DNA from: Pseudomonas sp. P8_241
Lineage (GTDB): Bacteria; Pseudomonadota; Gammaproteobacteria; Pseudomonadales; Pseudomonadaceae
NCBI RefSeq assembly: GCF_034008315.1
Contig: NZ_CP125377.1
Coordinates: 942,001 to 1,006,000 of the forward strand
DNA length: 64,000 nt
Direction: 5' to 3'
The notes under the pieces: model-generated
Told to the model about the DNA's origin: nothing
The model's database searches: none
Seen by the model: only the letters and a program-made list of their open reading frames with translations
In this document: piece by piece, positions 63,223 through 64,000 of the stretch
Numbering within the stretch: position 1 is the stretch's first letter
Layout of the letters: each line of letters begins with the position of its first letter
Position numbers and translations under genes: made by a program

Positions 63223-64000
63223 TCAGAAGTGGAAGTTGGTGCTCAACAAGGCGGTACGACCGGCCGCCTGGTTGGCGAAGTGAGTCGAGAACGCTTTGTC
63301 GTAGTAGGTTTCGTCGGTCAGGTTCTGCACGTTCAATTGCAGGTCGACGTTTTTGGTCAGCTTGTAGGCCGCCATCGCGTCGTAACGAACGTAGGAATCA
63401 ACCATGGTGGTGTTGGCGGCGCTACCGAATACGTCGTCGACATAGAACGCACCGCCGCCGATGGTCAGCTTCGGCGTGACTTGATAAGTGGTCCACAGGC
63501 TGGCGCTGTTTTTCGGCGTGTTCGGCAGCTCGTTACCATCGTTGGCCTTGTTGGCCGGCATGTCACCGCCATCGATTTGCTCGCTGTCCATGTAGGCATA
63601 ACCGGCGAAGACTTGCCATTTATCGGTGAGCTTGCCGGTGGCCGACAGTTCGAAACCTTGAACGCGGGTTTTGCCGACGTTTTCGTAGGTAGTGGTGTTG
63701 GTCTGCACACGAGCGTTGTCTTTTTCGGTGCGGAAGATATCCGCTGTCAAGGACAGACGATCGTTCAGCAGATCCCACTTGGTACCGATTTCGTAGTTCT
63801 TGGTGGTTTCCGGCTCCATGTCGCTGCTTAGCAGGTTGCCGTTGCGATCCGGGGTGCCGCCCAGCGGGTTGCCGTCCTGACCTTCGCCAAGTGTGGAGCC
63901 TGGTGGGGTGGCAGACGTCGCGTAGGACGCATAGATGCTGCCGTTTTCCGCCGGCTTGTAAACCACGCCGAATTGACCGGTAACGAACTCGCTGACGTCA
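63223..64000 (-). CDS. piuA: TonB-dependent siderophore receptor PiuA, C-terminal part (5' end outside window)
   Basis: About 259 residues of the C-terminal beta-barrel are visible; the frame stays open to the window edge (TGQFGVVYKP at the left of this part). Alternating hydrophobic/polar strands with aromatic ends are clear, including the YEIGTKWDLLNDRLSL and VQNLTDETYYDKAFS motifs and a terminal NFHF with Phe for BAM recognition. It is the outer-membrane receptor for a ferric siderophore (catecholate-type in PiuA of P. aeruginosa). The family is certain; the name PiuA follows from the neighbour piuB and the sequence type. Confidence 0.85.
   Translation of the reverse strand, partial: DVSEFVTGQFGVVYKPAENGSIYASYATSATPPGSTLGEGQDGNPLGGTPDRNGNLLSSDMEPETTKNYEIGTKWDLLNDRLSLTADIFRTEKDNARVQTNTTTYENVGKTRVQGFELSATGKLTDKWQVFAGYAYMDSEQIDGGDMPANKANDGNELPNTPKNSASLWTTYQVTPKLTIGGGAFYVDDVFGSAANTTMVDSYVRYDAMAAYKLTKNVDLQLNVQNLTDETYYDKAFSTHFANQAAGRTALLSTNFHF

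Overview
The window reads as the chromosome of a fluorescent-group Pseudomonas (P. fluorescens / P. putida type). Support comes from gene content and order: smpB, ratA, rnfH, bamE, fur, recN, grpE-dnaK-dnaJ, dapB, carAB, greA, yhbY, rlmE, ftsH, folP, glmM, tpiA, secG, tRNA-Leu, tRNA-fMet, rimP, nusA, infB, rbfA, truB, rpsO, pnp follow the order I know from P. aeruginosa. The tmRNA type, the GC-rich codon use and the many 'GGAGC' palindromic REP-type intergenic repeats agree. It is almost wholly core genome.

Layout. (1) 1-3343: the end of a genomic island. It holds the 3' part of a type I restriction R-subunit gene and a P4-type tyrosine integrase that lies against the 3' end of ssrA (tmRNA, 3344-3737), a classical integration site. 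(2) 3835-12937: a small secreted protein, then a lactate-use locus on the minus strand (lldP, lutA, lutB, lutC, dld) with a divergent GntR/FCD regulator (lldR) and a perfect 17-bp palindromic operator between them. (3) 13054-18670: smpB, a sodium symporter, ratA-rnfH, bamE, fur, recN. (4) 18911-23730: the heat-shock cluster grpE-dnaK-dnaJ with two near-consensus sigma-32 promoters, then dapB. (5) 23990-28944: carA-carB-greA behind a leader with a terminator hairpin. (6) 29241-45221: RNA processing, cell-wall precursor and translation genes (yhbY to pnp) and three tRNAs. (7) 45354-51813: a small acidic protein, nadC, ampD-ampE, a chemoreceptor, a zinc-ribbon membrane protein and a TatD-like hydrolase. 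(8) 51817-58655: the fructose PTS locus fruR / fruB-fruK-fruA with an exact Cra-type operator. (9) 58797-64000: a Tat-exported PhoD-like phosphatase, then the iron-uptake pair piuB and piuA (piuA is cut by the window end).

How the genes work together. The lactate locus imports lactate and oxidises it to pyruvate under one regulator. The fructose locus imports fructose, phosphorylates it at C1 and then at C6. The rimP-nusA-infB-rbfA-truB-rpsO-pnp run joins ribosome maturation, initiation and RNA turnover in one translation-linked block that opens with initiator tRNA. AmpD and AmpE belong to cell-wall recycling and beta-lactamase signalling.

I found no convincing new biological system. The accessory part that could carry one (the ssrA island) lies mostly outside the window to the left. 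The observations most worth a second look are the island boundary with its 10-bp repeats, the carA leader, the two sigma-32 promoters (one overlaps the grpE stop codon), the two 30-bp-stem repeat elements, and several small unannotated proteins.
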